Of a stretch of 19,679 nucleotides of DNA, positions 9,577-17,682 are shown one piece after another. The DNA comes from CAXTTV01 sp964247295 (GTDB taxonomy: Bacteria > Chloroflexota > Ktedonobacteria > Ktedonobacterales > Ktedonobacteraceae): NCBI GenBank assembly GCA_964247295.1, contig CAXTTV010000082.1, forward strand, positions 1-19,679. Direction: 5' to 3'. The translations under genes and the position numbers were made by a program. Under the pieces are notes generated by a model. It made no database searches. It saw nothing but the letters and a program-made list of their open reading frames with translations, and was not told the DNA's origin. How positions within the stretch are numbered: position 1 is the stretch's first letter; each line of letters starts with the position of its first letter.

Positions 9577-12095
9577 ACGGAACGCTACAAGAGTACATAC
9601 TTGACGCTATCAAGAGTGTTTTAGAAAAATATCCTGATTCATGGCTGGTCTGGTGTGATCCGCAGGGTGACTGGCTCCCTCTCATTCAACGTGTGAGAGA
9701 TACAGCAGGAAAAAAGAGCTTTACCTTACATATTCTCGATGAGAGGACCGCCAAGACATTTGGGAGTCTCCAATCGCGCAAACAGTTGCAGGAGTGGATT
9801 GGTGCCGGCTCATCTTTCGTGTTGTATGTAAAAGCCAGATCGAACGAGCTAGGCTGGCTTCATGCCCAGGCACTGCTCGCAGAAACTATTCAAGATCAGA
9901 CCTTGCGCCAGAAATTGCGCGAATGGGGCTGGCGGCCACAAAACATTAATACAAACGATGAAGATATCGCACGACTAGCGCGAAAGAATCTACAATTACC
10001 ACTGGATGAGTGGGGTGGCGGTCAGGTCATGCCGGAACCGGATAAGCTTCTTGAGGTGCTTGCTGGCAGTCCACTTCCCTGGTTGCAAGAAGCGGATCAA
10101 AAAAAAACGGGACCAGAAGATGGAAACTCCATCATAGGCGACTTACAAGACGAACGGATTGTCCTCGAACTAACGGTGGATAGCATCGGACTACCTCCTA
10201 TTGATGAGCAGAATCTTGAACGCTGGCGACTTGAGGCTCTGGCCCACCTGTTAGTCACACAAGCTCATGATATTACACCACAGTATTTCACCAACCATGA
10301 CTACCTGATCACACCTGACAAACGGGACAATGCCCTAAAATTAATCTTTCGCTGGATCGATAGTAACCGTTTAAGCAAGGGCCTGTCAGAACGCGTTATC
10401 AATGCCGACCGGATTCTCGGACTGGGAAACTACTTCACTGGAACAAAACTAGACTCCCGCCCGTATCTCTCACAGGCCCTGGAACGTGCCCTTTTCGCAA
10501 ATATGTGTAGGGATCTCACTCAGAACAGTAAGGGACGTACTCTCCTTGAAACATTTGCTCCTCTTTATCCACACTTTGAGAATCATGCTCATCAGGGCTT
10601 CTGGGGCGATGAAAACACCAATAGCACGCATCCACAGAGTCTCCCATGGGGCGAACTCGCCAGACTCAGTAAAGCAGTTAAAGAGATGCTCGATGCCGTG
10701 CCCAATTCATCCTGGTCCAACTGGGCACAGATGGTCAATTGGTACAGCCAAAATGGCTGGCGAGTTGATAGGGCAGGGGAAGAGATTATGCGCCAGATTA
10801 AGAAACCTACACAGGAACTACTCAAGTTTATTCCATCCCTACGCCAGACATATGCCCACCATTGGGAGGGCTATATGCTTACATGGTCTCACCTCTGGCA
10901 ACAGGCAGGCTACCCCATTCCGGATTATGTGAGCCAGGGAACATGGCTCAAAGAGCAGTTAAAAAAAGAAGCACGCCCGACCGCCATCATTATGCTGGAC
11001 GCCTTGCGCTATGACATCGCTATGGTGCTTCGCGAGAAAGTTAATGTGCGTGAGGGAGAGGTAGAGCGTGCGACGGTTACACCAGCGCGCACAGCTTTAC
11101 CCAGTATTACGGCGATTGGGATGGGAATGGCTCTTCCCATCGATGAAAACGAGCTGGTTGCTGATCTTGTTAATAGCAAATGGCAGGTATATCAACAGGG
11201 GGGAAAACTGAATCTTAGCATAGCAGAGAACCGACGCGAATGGCTCCGAACTCATTTAAAGATTGCACCAGCAGCACTCCTACAAATGGATGCAAAAGGC
11301 TTGATGAATTTCCCCAAAGCAGAGGGAAATAAAGCTCGCCTTGTCATTTTCGATGATGCGATCGACAAACTTGGGCACGATGAGGAATTAGAACCACTTG
11401 GCACCATGCTTGTACAAGACCGCTATCTCCAAACTATCGAACAGTTACGCGATAAAGGATGGAAACGTATTCTTATAGTTACCGATCACGGTTTTATCCA
11501 CTGGCCGGACATTCGTGAACAACGTGCATCTCTACCATTGCCTGATCCGGCTTATACATCCCGCCGGGCCCTGGCCTATCCGACATCTCTGCAATGGGAA
11601 GGGCCGCAGGCTCTGGCTCCCGGCGGCAAATGGCGAATCGCGGTCCCCAATGGAGATGAATGTTTCCGCAGCTATGGTGGGCTGGGCTATTTTCATGGAG
11701 GGGCCTCGCTACAAGAATGGATTGTTCCTTGTATTGAGATCAAGTGGCCTGTGAGTGCTAAACCAATCGACATTCGGATTCAGCCAATAGACAAATTGCT
11801 TAGCAAGCGACCCAAAATCACTCTTGTGACGCAACATGAGGAACTCTTCATCGAGAACGAGTTTCCCCGCGAGATTGAGATCGTGATACGAACATTAGAG
11901 CAAAAGACCATTTTTCGCTCTAAACCCACGCCTATTAAACCGAATGAGCATGAGATCTCTATAGGAGTTATTGCTGTAGATGGAGCGGAGGCGGATCGTA
12001 ATACACCGCTTCTCATTGAACTACGTGACATTCACACAAATGAAGTATTTGATACTCAGCCAACAATATTGATGGTGGACATTGAGAATTGGTAA
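9573..12095 (+). CDS. pglZ: BREX alkaline-phosphatase-superfamily protein PglZ
   Basis: 840-aa PglZ, within the normal range for type 1 BREX. The PglZ domain belongs to the alkaline phosphatase superfamily; it is required for BREX function, and metal-dependent nuclease or phosphatase activity has been proposed. The domain is visible in the second half. Metal-site motif MLDALRYD has D476, with the family's characteristic D-A-x-R-Y. VTDHG at 637-641 gives a second metal-binding D-H pair (D638, H639). FHGGASLQEWIVP supplies H708, the third conserved site. The first 450 residues are helical and more variable. The start overlaps the pglX stop (ATGA) with AGAGG upstream, so the two proteins are probably coupled; PglX and PglZ are known to act together in BREX. 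Confidence 0.95.
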   Translation: MNGTLQEYILDAIKSVLEKYPDSWLVWCDPQGDWLPLIQRVRDTAGKKSFTLHILDERTAKTFGSLQSRKQLQEWIGAGSSFVLYVKARSNELGWLHAQALLAETIQDQTLRQKLREWGWRPQNINTNDEDIARLARKNLQLPLDEWGGGQVMPEPDKLLEVLAGSPLPWLQEADQKKTGPEDGNSIIGDLQDERIVLELTVDSIGLPPIDEQNLERWRLEALAHLLVTQAHDITPQYFTNHDYLITPDKRDNALKLIFRWIDSNRLSKGLSERVINADRILGLGNYFTGTKLDSRPYLSQALERALFANMCRDLTQNSKGRTLLETFAPLYPHFENHAHQGFWGDENTNSTHPQSLPWGELARLSKAVKEMLDAVPNSSWSNWAQMVNWYSQNGWRVDRAGEEIMRQIKKPTQELLKFIPSLRQTYAHHWEGYMLTWSHLWQQAGYPIPDYVSQGTWLKEQLKKEARPTAIIMLDALRYDIAMVLREKVNVREGEVERATVTPARTALPSITAIGMGMALPIDENELVADLVNSKWQVYQQGGKLNLSIAENRREWLRTHLKIAPAALLQMDAKGLMNFPKAEGNKARLVIFDDAIDKLGHDEELEPLGTMLVQDRYLQTIEQLRDKGWKRILIVTDHGFIHWPDIREQRASLPLPDPAYTSRRALAYPTSLQWEGPQALAPGGKWRIAVPNGDECFRSYGGLGYFHGGASLQEWIVPCIEIKWPVSAKPIDIRIQPIDKLLSKRPKITLVTQHEELFIENEFPREIEIVIRTLEQKTIFRSKPTPIKPNEHEISIGVIAVDGAEADRNTPLLIELRDIHTNEVFDTQPTILMVDIENW

Positions 12096-12116
12096 GTAGA
12101 AAGGACGATCCTCATC

Positions 12117-12167
12117 ATGTACAATAAAGCCCACTATTTTCGCCATAGCCAGGAGATACCGCAGTGA
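12117..12167 (+). CDS. Possible 16-aa leader ORF overlapping the brxL start
   Basis: In the pglZ-brxL gap an ATG at 12117 opens a frame of 16 codons (MYNKAHYFRHSQEIPQ) whose TGA at 12165-12167 overlaps the GTG start of brxL as GTGA. AAGGA lies 11 bases upstream of the ATG, an acceptable but long spacing. If translated, it would restore the stop-start coupling seen elsewhere in this operon, where pglZ and brxL are otherwise separated by 68 bp. No function of the peptide itself is suggested; it may be chance. Confidence 0.22.
   Translation: MYNKAHYFRHSQEIPQ
12151..12155 (+). promoter_or_regulatory. Ribosome binding site fixing the GTG start of brxL
   Basis: AGGAG ends eight bases before the GTG at 12164-12166, ideal spacing. 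There is no competing in-frame ATG nearby, so this decides the non-ATG start of brxL. Confidence 0.7.
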
Positions 12168-13717
12168 TAAACGACGTACAAACCAGGGAACAAGACTATT
12201 TCCGGCCCGACCCCCTGGATGAACTACTCTTCAAAACCTTTCCAGGATTAGTCATTCGTAAAGATTTGACCCGAGAGATTCGTGGAACAAGCAAAGCACC
12301 CTCCTATGTCGTTGAATTTATGCTTGGTAAATATTGTGCAAATCTGTTCGATGACATTGAGGTTCGTGAAGGGTTGCGTTTTGTGCATGACGAGGTTGCA
12401 AAATATATTCCGCGTGGAGATGAGACAGAGGTTATTAAATCTGCCATTCGTGAGAAATCCCCTCACAAATTGATAGACATGGTGAAAGTTGAACTCGATC
12501 AGAGTCTGGCAGAAGGAGTTTACTGGGCCAGTCTGCTTACCGCAAACATCCGCAAGATTCATATAGCTTCAGAGATAGTAAAAAAGCATCAGCGCTTGCT
12601 CATGGCAGGCGTCTGGAGTAGAGTAACGCTTTATTATGACGATGAAAAACGCTACCGTGGTAAGACCTTCCCTTTTGTCATTCAGCGTCTAGAACCCATT
12701 CAAGTGAGTCATGTAGATATAGAAGAATATAAAAAGGGACGCAATCAATTTACTCGCGACCAGTGGATTAATGTCATGGTTCGCACTATGGGTTATGAAC
12801 CTGAGCATGAGAAGATACGGGATGTACGTACAAAGTTACTCTATCTCGTGCGTATGATTCCTCTAGTGGAAAGCAACTATAACTTGATTGAGCTTGGTCC
12901 GCGTCAGACGGGGAAATCATTTTGCTTCACCGAATTCAGTCCATATGGTACTCTTCTCGCTGGCGGCGCTGTTACTGTTCCGAAACTTTTTGTGAGTAAC
13001 ACCAATCCGCCCCAACCTGGTCTGATTGCCCAACGCGATGTTATTGGTTTTGATGAGATCGCTGGAAGTAGCTTCAATGCCGATGATGACAAAAATCTCT
13101 ATAAAAATTATATGGAAAGTGGACAGGTGAATCGCGGCACCATTAATGTGCCAGGAGAGGCAAGCTTTGTCTTCAATGGCAACATTGAGTTTGATCCCCG
13201 CCAAGGCCGCCTTGCCAAACATCTTTTCAAACCACTACCAGCCACTGTCAGCGATGATATAGCTTTTCATGATCGTTGGGCTGCCTATCTACCAGGCTGG
13301 GAACTTCCTAAACTCACACCCGATATGTTTACTTTCCATGTTGGCTTTATCCTGGACTATACAAGCGAACTCTTCCATAGGGAGCTCCGTCGCATCAGCA
13401 ACTATGGAACATTGTGGGAACACTGGTTTGAGGCCCCTACAAACAAATGGAGCGCTCGTGATCTTCGCAGTATTAATCATACCTTCTCCGGTCTTACTAA
13501 ACTGATCTTCCCTGAAGGGAAGATGGGAAAAACTGATGCCCAGCTCCTGCTTGATCTTGCAATCGAACTACGGCTACGGGTCCTTTTACAACTACACATT
13601 ATGAATAGACTAGAATTCTCGACAACTGAACTTTTCTATTACGACAAAGAGACTGGAGAAAAACATGTAATCAGAATTATAGGCGAAGGTACAGGTACCT
13701 TCGACGAGGATCTATAA
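12164..13717 (+). CDS. brxL: BREX AAA+ protein BrxL, short form without the Lon-like C-terminal domain
   Basis: Last gene of the type 1 BREX set. BrxL is an MCM-like AAA+ DNA-binding ATPase, normally about 650-690 aa with a Lon-like C-terminal domain, and it is needed for phage restriction. Here it has 517 aa. The N-terminal BrxL region (residues 1-230) is followed by Walker A GPRQTGKS at 245-252, Walker B VIGFDE with D297 and E298, and the family-typical HDRWAAYLPGWELPK segment. A helical end (DLAIELRLRVLLQLH) follows, then the protein stops at YYDKETGEKHVIRIIGEGTGTFDEDL-like sequence. The Lon-like domain is not found in any frame of the 148 bp before the convergent helicase gene. It may be a natural short family or a deletion. 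The GTG start has a strong AGGAG. Confidence 0.9.
   Translation: MINDVQTREQDYFRPDPLDELLFKTFPGLVIRKDLTREIRGTSKAPSYVVEFMLGKYCANLFDDIEVREGLRFVHDEVAKYIPRGDETEVIKSAIREKSPHKLIDMVKVELDQSLAEGVYWASLLTANIRKIHIASEIVKKHQRLLMAGVWSRVTLYYDDEKRYRGKTFPFVIQRLEPIQVSHVDIEEYKKGRNQFTRDQWINVMVRTMGYEPEHEKIRDVRTKLLYLVRMIPLVESNYNLIELGPRQTGKSFCFTEFSPYGTLLAGGAVTVPKLFVSNTNPPQPGLIAQRDVIGFDEIAGSSFNADDDKNLYKNYMESGQVNRGTINVPGEASFVFNGNIEFDPRQGRLAKHLFKPLPATVSDDIAFHDRWAAYLPGWELPKLTPDMFTFHVGFILDYTSELFHRELRRISNYGTLWEHWFEAPTNKWSARDLRSINHTFSGLTKLIFPEGKMGKTDAQLLLDLAIELRLRVLLQLHIMNRLEFSTTELFYYDKETGEKHVIRIIGEGTGTFDEDL
13684..13703. repeat. Perfect 9-bp inverted repeat at the 3' end of brxL
   Basis: CGAAGGTAC and GTACCTTCG are exact reverse complements separated by only AG. 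The RNA could form an 8-bp stem with a CAGG tetraloop, lying 14 bases before the end of the brxL coding sequence. No T-run follows, so intrinsic termination is doubtful. Its position at the point where BrxL ends early, between convergent genes, is suggestive of a hairpin stabilising the mRNA 3' end or of a rearrangement scar. Confidence 0.45.
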
Positions 13718-13865
13718 CTATTACGCTGGCCGAACGTGTCCTCTCGAGGGTCTTTATGATCATTGTCATGCTTACTGGATGTTCTTGCACAACTCCCCTC
13801 TTAGTATTTTCTATATTATGAAGAAATCTATTGGGATTGGAACGATTTGGTTTCCCGATTAGAGC

Positions 13866-16800
13866 CTATCTATCGTTTTCATAAGAAAGAGTTAGGTTAA
13901 GAATATTCAACTCATGTGAATTGAAGATGCTACTCGTGGAAAACAGATGCTTTCTGATGTCTTGTAACATAGCACTCCGAAACACAACAAAGGGAAATTC
14001 TTGGTATTCATCTCCAATGGGTAGGATTTCGTTTGATGGATAGAGAGTGGAGATATATGCTCCAAGGATTTGCCTGAAAGAGGCTTCATTCGGCTCTTCT
14101 ACATCTTTAGAATAATACTCTTGGAATATGTCCCTTCCAAGAAAAGCCAGAAGGGGAATGGCATAATACTGATCTTCATTAGAACTATCCTGTAAAAAAT
14201 GCAGTGTTCTATGCGATGGGCTCCGCTGTATCGCTTCGATAAGATCCAGAGCCCCTTTGACAGCACGACGTAAGCTTTCTGGATAATCCTCTTCCTCTTG
14301 AATTTTCTTAAGCAGTCCCCATAATTCCTTACTTTGAACTTCTTCTACAAGAGCCTTGGCTATATTCATCAGATAGTGCCCCTGCATGGTACGATCTTTA
14401 AAAGGGACAATTAAAAGTCCTCCTGATATGTATGCGAACTCCATGGGCTTCCAATCTAGGAGTCGGTCAAATCCCTGATAGATGCATTCTTCAAATTGAT
14501 TGGTAAATGTTGATCGAAAGTTGAGATAGGTCATTGGAATGTTTCGCAACTCTTGCTGACGTGAGATTGATCCTGATCCAATCAGGCGTGTTTTAGCACG
14601 TCCAAGTAAGATCTTTAGACGGGTACGAACGGTTTCCAGCCAGACATCTCCAGGTCGCTCTCTATATGCACTGCTCAGCTCATGAAATAGATTATTCATT
14701 GCTTCAATAAACGTGTTTCCTGCGGCCAGCACTGATTTCCCTCCAATCGGGATCAGCATAAACTGGTCCTGCCCGATTACACCAGCTCCTGTAATTCGGG
14801 TCATAATAGACGTTTTTAAAATGAGCAAGACGTTGAGGATATGAAGCATGCGCTCCCGCAATGATAGCTCCCTATCTTCGGGAGTGTAATAAACAGCTTT
14901 ATCCGATAGATACAAAATGAGATCTTTTTCTTCAAGATCAATATCCCGTTTTCCTCTTCCCCTGTAGATGACCTGAATAATCTCCATTAAGTTCTGTTCG
15001 ATCTCAAAATGAGGAACGTCAACCAAGAGAGATCGAACGCTGGGAAAGGAGAGACCACGGCTGGCTGATGCCGTCATAAAAATTACTCGAACTTTATCTT
15101 TAAAGTCCCTTATTTCGTTTCTTGCCTTTTCAGAGATGTTGGCATGGATCTCAAGGTACTGCTCATTCTTAACGAAAGGTTCTCCTTCATCCCTGATTTT
15201 CTTTATGAGTTCTGTCAATCGCCGTTTATCTTGAATATAGACAATACACTGTCTTTTTTCTGAACTCCTGAGAAGGGTGAGAATATCCTCTAGCATTTTC
15301 TCTTGGACGCTTTGACGTAAGATCTTCCGCTTGTCATCAAAAAACGATCCATCATACAGAAACGATTGGATACCCACGTTATAGGTGATATGCAGATTAC
15401 TGGCTGGATAGGAATTCGCATTGATGGCGATCGCTGGCTTTCTCCCAAAAGTAGTATCTTCCCAGGTGAGCGGCGCGATAGATTGGATATCTGCCTTCCG
15501 AAAATAAATTTTATCCGGTTCAAAATCGGTTCGTTCAAGATGATGCTGGATAACAGCAATATCCACAATAGAGGCGTCAGCAATAATTATTTTTGTATTA
15601 AACCCGAAATTCGGATTATCAAGCTCGAATCGACGAACAAACTGACGTACACCCTCAAGGAATTCAACACCACCCTCATCGCCTGTCACCTCATCAATCA
15701 TAATAAAAATATGTTTGATGCGAGAAGAGATCTCTTTCATTTTCTCTGGAATTACTTTCATTTTCTTCTGGTTCCATGCTCCATGAAAGATTTTCTCTAG
15801 ATGGACAATTGTTGTCTGATCTCCGCCTATCTGTTTTAAAGACTGAATAGAAGCAGTTGCAACGACAGCATTTGAGAGCGATTCCTGAATATTGGCGTAT
15901 AAAGCATGACAGACACTCTGCAAAACACCGCTATTGTGTGTCCCTTTATCTTTCAAAAAATCTTCCTGAAATCTCTCGATACGAGAGGTTTTCTGATCCC
16001 TTTTCGTTCTTTTCGTGATTTTCCTATCGAGAAAGTCTATATGAGCTTTCACACCTTGTTTTTCAAGATCTCCAGATAACGAATCTGAGTAGTATTCAAC
16101 TGTAGGTTTTCCTTCATTCTCTTCTATAATCGGTGCATTGGAAGTGATTGCCAGCACCTGTTCCCGTAAATGCTTCTCATCTGGCTGGTTCGTATGAAAA
16201 TTCTTGATCACATCCAGATTCACTTGTTTGCGAGGACTGACATAGAGCAAAAGAAAGCCTTCCGTCAAATGATCTTTCAAGTATTCCGTGATCGCCCATG
16301 TTTTTCCAATTCCAGGGTTTCCTGTTAAGAACAGGTAGGGAACAGGCCCATTCAGAGCTTTGAAGACCAGGCGAGCATGAGCATTTTTGACTGTAATACT
16401 CTGCTCCTCTCCCAAAGACAGCTTTTCTTTGGTGAGATTTGAAAGAGGATCGATAGGGAGTTCGGCCTCAGAGCTTAAAAACTGAGTGATTGTTTCTTTA
16501 TGAGGAGAAAACCAATGAGTACCATCAGGGATCGCATCCACTCGTTGTAAGCATTGAATAAAGTCAGCACTATTCTCGAAGCTTCGTTCAGCATTCGTAG
16601 CAATCATCTCAAGTACTCTTTTGCGTGCCTCTTCAATACCCGCATTTGCGGACTCATTTCGATAGATGTCCTGGCATACTTTAAGGAGTGGAAGGCTACT
16701 TTGATCAATGGCGATTGAATTTACTCCCCTATTCGTAAAACCAAAGATATTAAAGACGACGGTACAGTCAGATTGCAGAAATTGCTTGTTTTGCAAAAAT

Positions 16801-17669
16801 TCATAGAAGTCGTAAGCATATCCGCCTGCTTGAATCAGTTTCGCGCTTTCTTTATCTGCTTTCTTAAAGGCTGTCAGATAGTTTGCTAGCCCTTCTGAAA
16901 AATGAAGAGAAGATAATGTCGAGCCTGCATCAATATTTAAACTGCTAAACACGCCTTTGGAGCGAAGATAGCTGACCTCGCTCATCATTAAAAGCCTCAG
17001 GTTTTCAATATCATGAAAGTTCACAAGATCTGTAGGTCTGGCTATAGAGAAAATAGAAAGGTCAATGCAAAGAATCCTCATCTGCGAACCAAAGCGGAAA
17101 AGCAGAAGTGTATCAGCGTGTAAAAATTCTGACTTTCCATTATGCTTTGTGATATCTGCTTTGGTAGTTGCTATTTCCCATTGTTCAAGTTGCTTTAAGC
17201 AAAGTGCATATTCATCATCTTGATCCTTATAAATGGTATGCATACTATTATCGTTACAAAAACTACATTGATAATAGAGGAGATCTAACGTCGGGCTTTG
17301 ACGTTCCCAGGAAAGGGATTGAAGATATTCTTCAATAAAGTTGTAACCGGTTAGAAAACCACGCTCAAGAAAAAAGAGCAGCCACTGCTCTGCCAAGTTG
17401 CGTTTTGTTTCTCCAATAATTTTACCATTGATAATGGCTTTTTTTGCCATTTTGGGAAACTGGAGCTGCTGTAAATCTTCTAAATAGGTGTTTTCTATGC
17501 ATTGTGTATTGATCAGGTCCTTTTTCTGATGAAGATATGTCAAGGCTCCTACATTAAAGCCGACCTCAAAAAACCGTCCAACATCCGCTCCAAGTAAATT
17601 ACTCACAGCATCTTCCCTCTTGTATTTAGAAGCTGAGAAGAATATATGTCGCTCCTCAGCTTCTGACAA
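13866..17669 (-). CDS. Large SF2-type (DinG/XPD-spaced) helicase/ATPase of unknown family
   Basis: Predicted nucleic-acid helicase or translocase of 1267 aa. Walker A GNPGIGKT is at residues 450-457 and is followed by a motif Ia-like LLYVSPRKQVNLD. A Walker B/DE-box IMIDEVTG has D659 and E660. A motif III-like IIIADAS, a domain-2 strand QCIVYIQD, motif V TASASRGLSFP from T866, and motif VI-like QVIYRGRG at 899-906 complete the set. The roughly 200-residue distance between motifs I and II matches DinG/XPD helicases, but this stretch has only one cysteine, so no Fe-S cluster. The N-terminal 430 residues are unassigned; D186 and D203 sit on adjacent strand-like segments. The C-terminal 350 residues are also unassigned. 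The start is TTG at 17669, with a stop three codons upstream; GTG at 17606 with GAGG upstream is an alternative. It lies 13 bp after the upstream partner gene and ends facing brxL. Confidence 0.8.
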   Translation of the reverse strand: MSEAEERHIFFSASKYKREDAVSNLLGADVGRFFEVGFNVGALTYLHQKKDLINTQCIENTYLEDLQQLQFPKMAKKAIINGKIIGETKRNLAEQWLLFFLERGFLTGYNFIEEYLQSLSWERQSPTLDLLYYQCSFCNDNSMHTIYKDQDDEYALCLKQLEQWEIATTKADITKHNGKSEFLHADTLLLFRFGSQMRILCIDLSIFSIARPTDLVNFHDIENLRLLMMSEVSYLRSKGVFSSLNIDAGSTLSSLHFSEGLANYLTAFKKADKESAKLIQAGGYAYDFYEFLQNKQFLQSDCTVVFNIFGFTNRGVNSIAIDQSSLPLLKVCQDIYRNESANAGIEEARKRVLEMIATNAERSFENSADFIQCLQRVDAIPDGTHWFSPHKETITQFLSSEAELPIDPLSNLTKEKLSLGEEQSITVKNAHARLVFKALNGPVPYLFLTGNPGIGKTWAITEYLKDHLTEGFLLLYVSPRKQVNLDVIKNFHTNQPDEKHLREQVLAITSNAPIIEENEGKPTVEYYSDSLSGDLEKQGVKAHIDFLDRKITKRTKRDQKTSRIERFQEDFLKDKGTHNSGVLQSVCHALYANIQESLSNAVVATASIQSLKQIGGDQTTIVHLEKIFHGAWNQKKMKVIPEKMKEISSRIKHIFIMIDEVTGDEGGVEFLEGVRQFVRRFELDNPNFGFNTKIIIADASIVDIAVIQHHLERTDFEPDKIYFRKADIQSIAPLTWEDTTFGRKPAIAINANSYPASNLHITYNVGIQSFLYDGSFFDDKRKILRQSVQEKMLEDILTLLRSSEKRQCIVYIQDKRRLTELIKKIRDEGEPFVKNEQYLEIHANISEKARNEIRDFKDKVRVIFMTASASRGLSFPSVRSLLVDVPHFEIEQNLMEIIQVIYRGRGKRDIDLEEKDLILYLSDKAVYYTPEDRELSLRERMLHILNVLLILKTSIMTRITGAGVIGQDQFMLIPIGGKSVLAAGNTFIEAMNNLFHELSSAYRERPGDVWLETVRTRLKILLGRAKTRLIGSGSISRQQELRNIPMTYLNFRSTFTNQFEECIYQGFDRLLDWKPMEFAYISGGLLIVPFKDRTMQGHYLMNIAKALVEEVQSKELWGLLKKIQEEEDYPESLRRAVKGALDLIEAIQRSPSHRTLHFLQDSSNEDQYYAIPLLAFLGRDIFQEYYSKDVEEPNEASFRQILGAYISTLYPSNEILPIGDEYQEFPFVVFRSAMLQDIRKHLFSTSSIFNSHELNILNLTLSYENDR

Positions 17670-17682
17670 TATTTCTTAACTT

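Noticed and set aside
13805..13900. A 31-codon frame, in the same frame as brxL, reading YYEEIYWDWNDLVSRLEPIYR and ending at 13898-13900; possibly a fragment of a deleted gene.
   Set aside because: It has no start codon, overlaps the 3' end of the helicase gene, and is too short to match to any family; stops at about 13757 and 13802 separate it from brxL. Treated as chance.
17225..17270. CxxC pair (C135, C138) in the helicase N-terminal region as a zinc finger.
   Set aside because: No second CxxC or C/H pair follows at a fitting distance; a single later cysteine is not enough.
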